Shown one piece after another: positions 5,013 to 5,318 of a stretch of DNA of 5,318 nt; the first letter of the stretch is position 1, and each line of letters opens with the position of its first letter. This stretch comes from Candidatus Nanohalarchaeota archaeon (GTDB lineage Archaea > EX4484-52 > B79-G9). The position numbers and the translations under genes are program-made. The stretch is from the NCBI GenBank assembly GCA_030635525.1, contig DAOVYR010000092.1, positions 1-5,318 on the forward strand, in the 5' to 3' direction. A model generated the notes under the pieces. It ran no database searches. It had not been told where the DNA came from and saw only the letters and a program-made list of their open reading frames with translations.

Positions 5013-5318
5013 GATGCGCATATTTCCTGTATGTCGCTTTCCAGTTTACCCCGAACTTCGCTGTTGAAACCAGAGTAAGCATGGTTATTTACGAACGTGA
5101 TTGGAAGGTATCCAAATGTTTTTGATATGCCTTCGCTTGCAGTATAGTCTGCTTTTAGCTCATTAAGTATGTCCCTCGTGCCCTGTTCTGTTGTGAGGTG
5201 CTCTTCTATGATTAGTGATGGGTATTGGAGTTTTATGCTTTCAAGGAATTCCAGTTGGTTGACGCACATTGAGCCCTGGCCATTGTGGATCATTATCAGT
5301 TTTTTTGATGATTCTGTG
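5009..5318 (-). CDS. Thioredoxin-fold protein lacking the first active-site cysteine (5' end outside window)
   Basis: The frame is open to the right edge, so the start is not visible; an internal ATG at 5293 is not a good start because coding continues upstream as S-S-K-K-L-I, the first beta strand. The 102 visible residues follow a thioredoxin/glutaredoxin order: strand K-L-I-M-I-H-N, active-site loop G-Q-G-S-M-C, helix N-Q-L-E-F-L-E-S-I, strand S-L-I-I-E-E-H, then a helix and F-G-Y-L-P-I-T-F-V with the cis-proline that marks the fold, and finally a S-G-F-N turn. Family members usually carry C-x-x-C; here only the second cysteine is present and Gly or Ser occupies the first position. A normal dithiol oxidoreductase role is therefore doubtful; a monothiol or binding role is possible. 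A missing N-terminal part could hold a signal or membrane segment. It ends tail to tail with the SprT-like gene, sharing TTAG at 5009-5012. Confidence 0.85.
   Translation of the reverse strand, partial: TESSKKLIMIHNGQGSMCVNQLEFLESIKLQYPSLIIEEHLTTEQGTRDILNELKADYTASEGISKTFGYLPITFVNNHAYSGFNSEVRGKLESDIQEICAS

Noticed and set aside
1..5318. Mobile element or defence island
   Set aside because: No transposase, integrase, terminal inverted repeats, target duplications, nuclease or toxin genes are visible; the SprT-like protease alone is not evidence for one.

Overview
The window reads as archaeal. Its promoters look like archaeal TATA elements (TTAAAAAG or TTTAAATT about 25 bases before the expected transcription start), the clearest ribosome binding sites are AGGTGA and GGTG, and the secreted proteins carry many N-x-S/T sequons. 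Gly-Tyr-rich surface proteins, MopE-type Cys/Asp motifs and Trp-Cys thrombospondin-like modules are, from memory, common in DPANN archaea of the Woesearchaeales/Pacearchaeota kind. That placement is inference; no rRNA or other marker gene is present.

Layout. Positions 1-2256 hold three tightly packed minus-strand genes, read right to left: a TSP1-like membrane protein (2256-1114), a small one-domain membrane protein (1099-512) and a secreted TSP1-like protein that runs off the left edge (509-<1). Gaps of 14 and 2 bases suggest one transcript. A 302-base divergent intergenic region (2257-2558, counted to the preferred ATG) separates them from a plus-strand gene for a 561-residue secreted protein (2559-4244). 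After a 144-base gap comes a SprT-like zinc metalloprotease (4389-5012), probably leaderless. It converges, with a 4-base overlap, on a thioredoxin-fold gene that enters from the right edge (minus strand, 5009->5318).

The main pattern is a shared extracellular domain of about 100-130 residues. It has an opening T-R-x-(L/V)-P-like strand, a central E-x-(I/V)-P-x-G turn and a W-(F/V)-(I/V)-V-E ... (E/Q)-D-(I/V) block. It occurs twice in the plus-strand secreted protein, once in the small membrane protein and, more diverged, once in the left-edge protein. The third minus-strand protein shares the TSP1-like module with the left-edge protein. The four genes therefore look like a divergently transcribed cell-surface cluster made from a small set of modules: two or three membrane-anchored or secreted partners facing a larger Ca/metal-motif protein. 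What it binds cannot be read from the sequence. The protease and thioredoxin-like genes use a separate promoter or strand and are probably unrelated housekeeping or repair genes.

I saw no tRNA, rRNA, CRISPR array, insertion sequence or convincing terminator.
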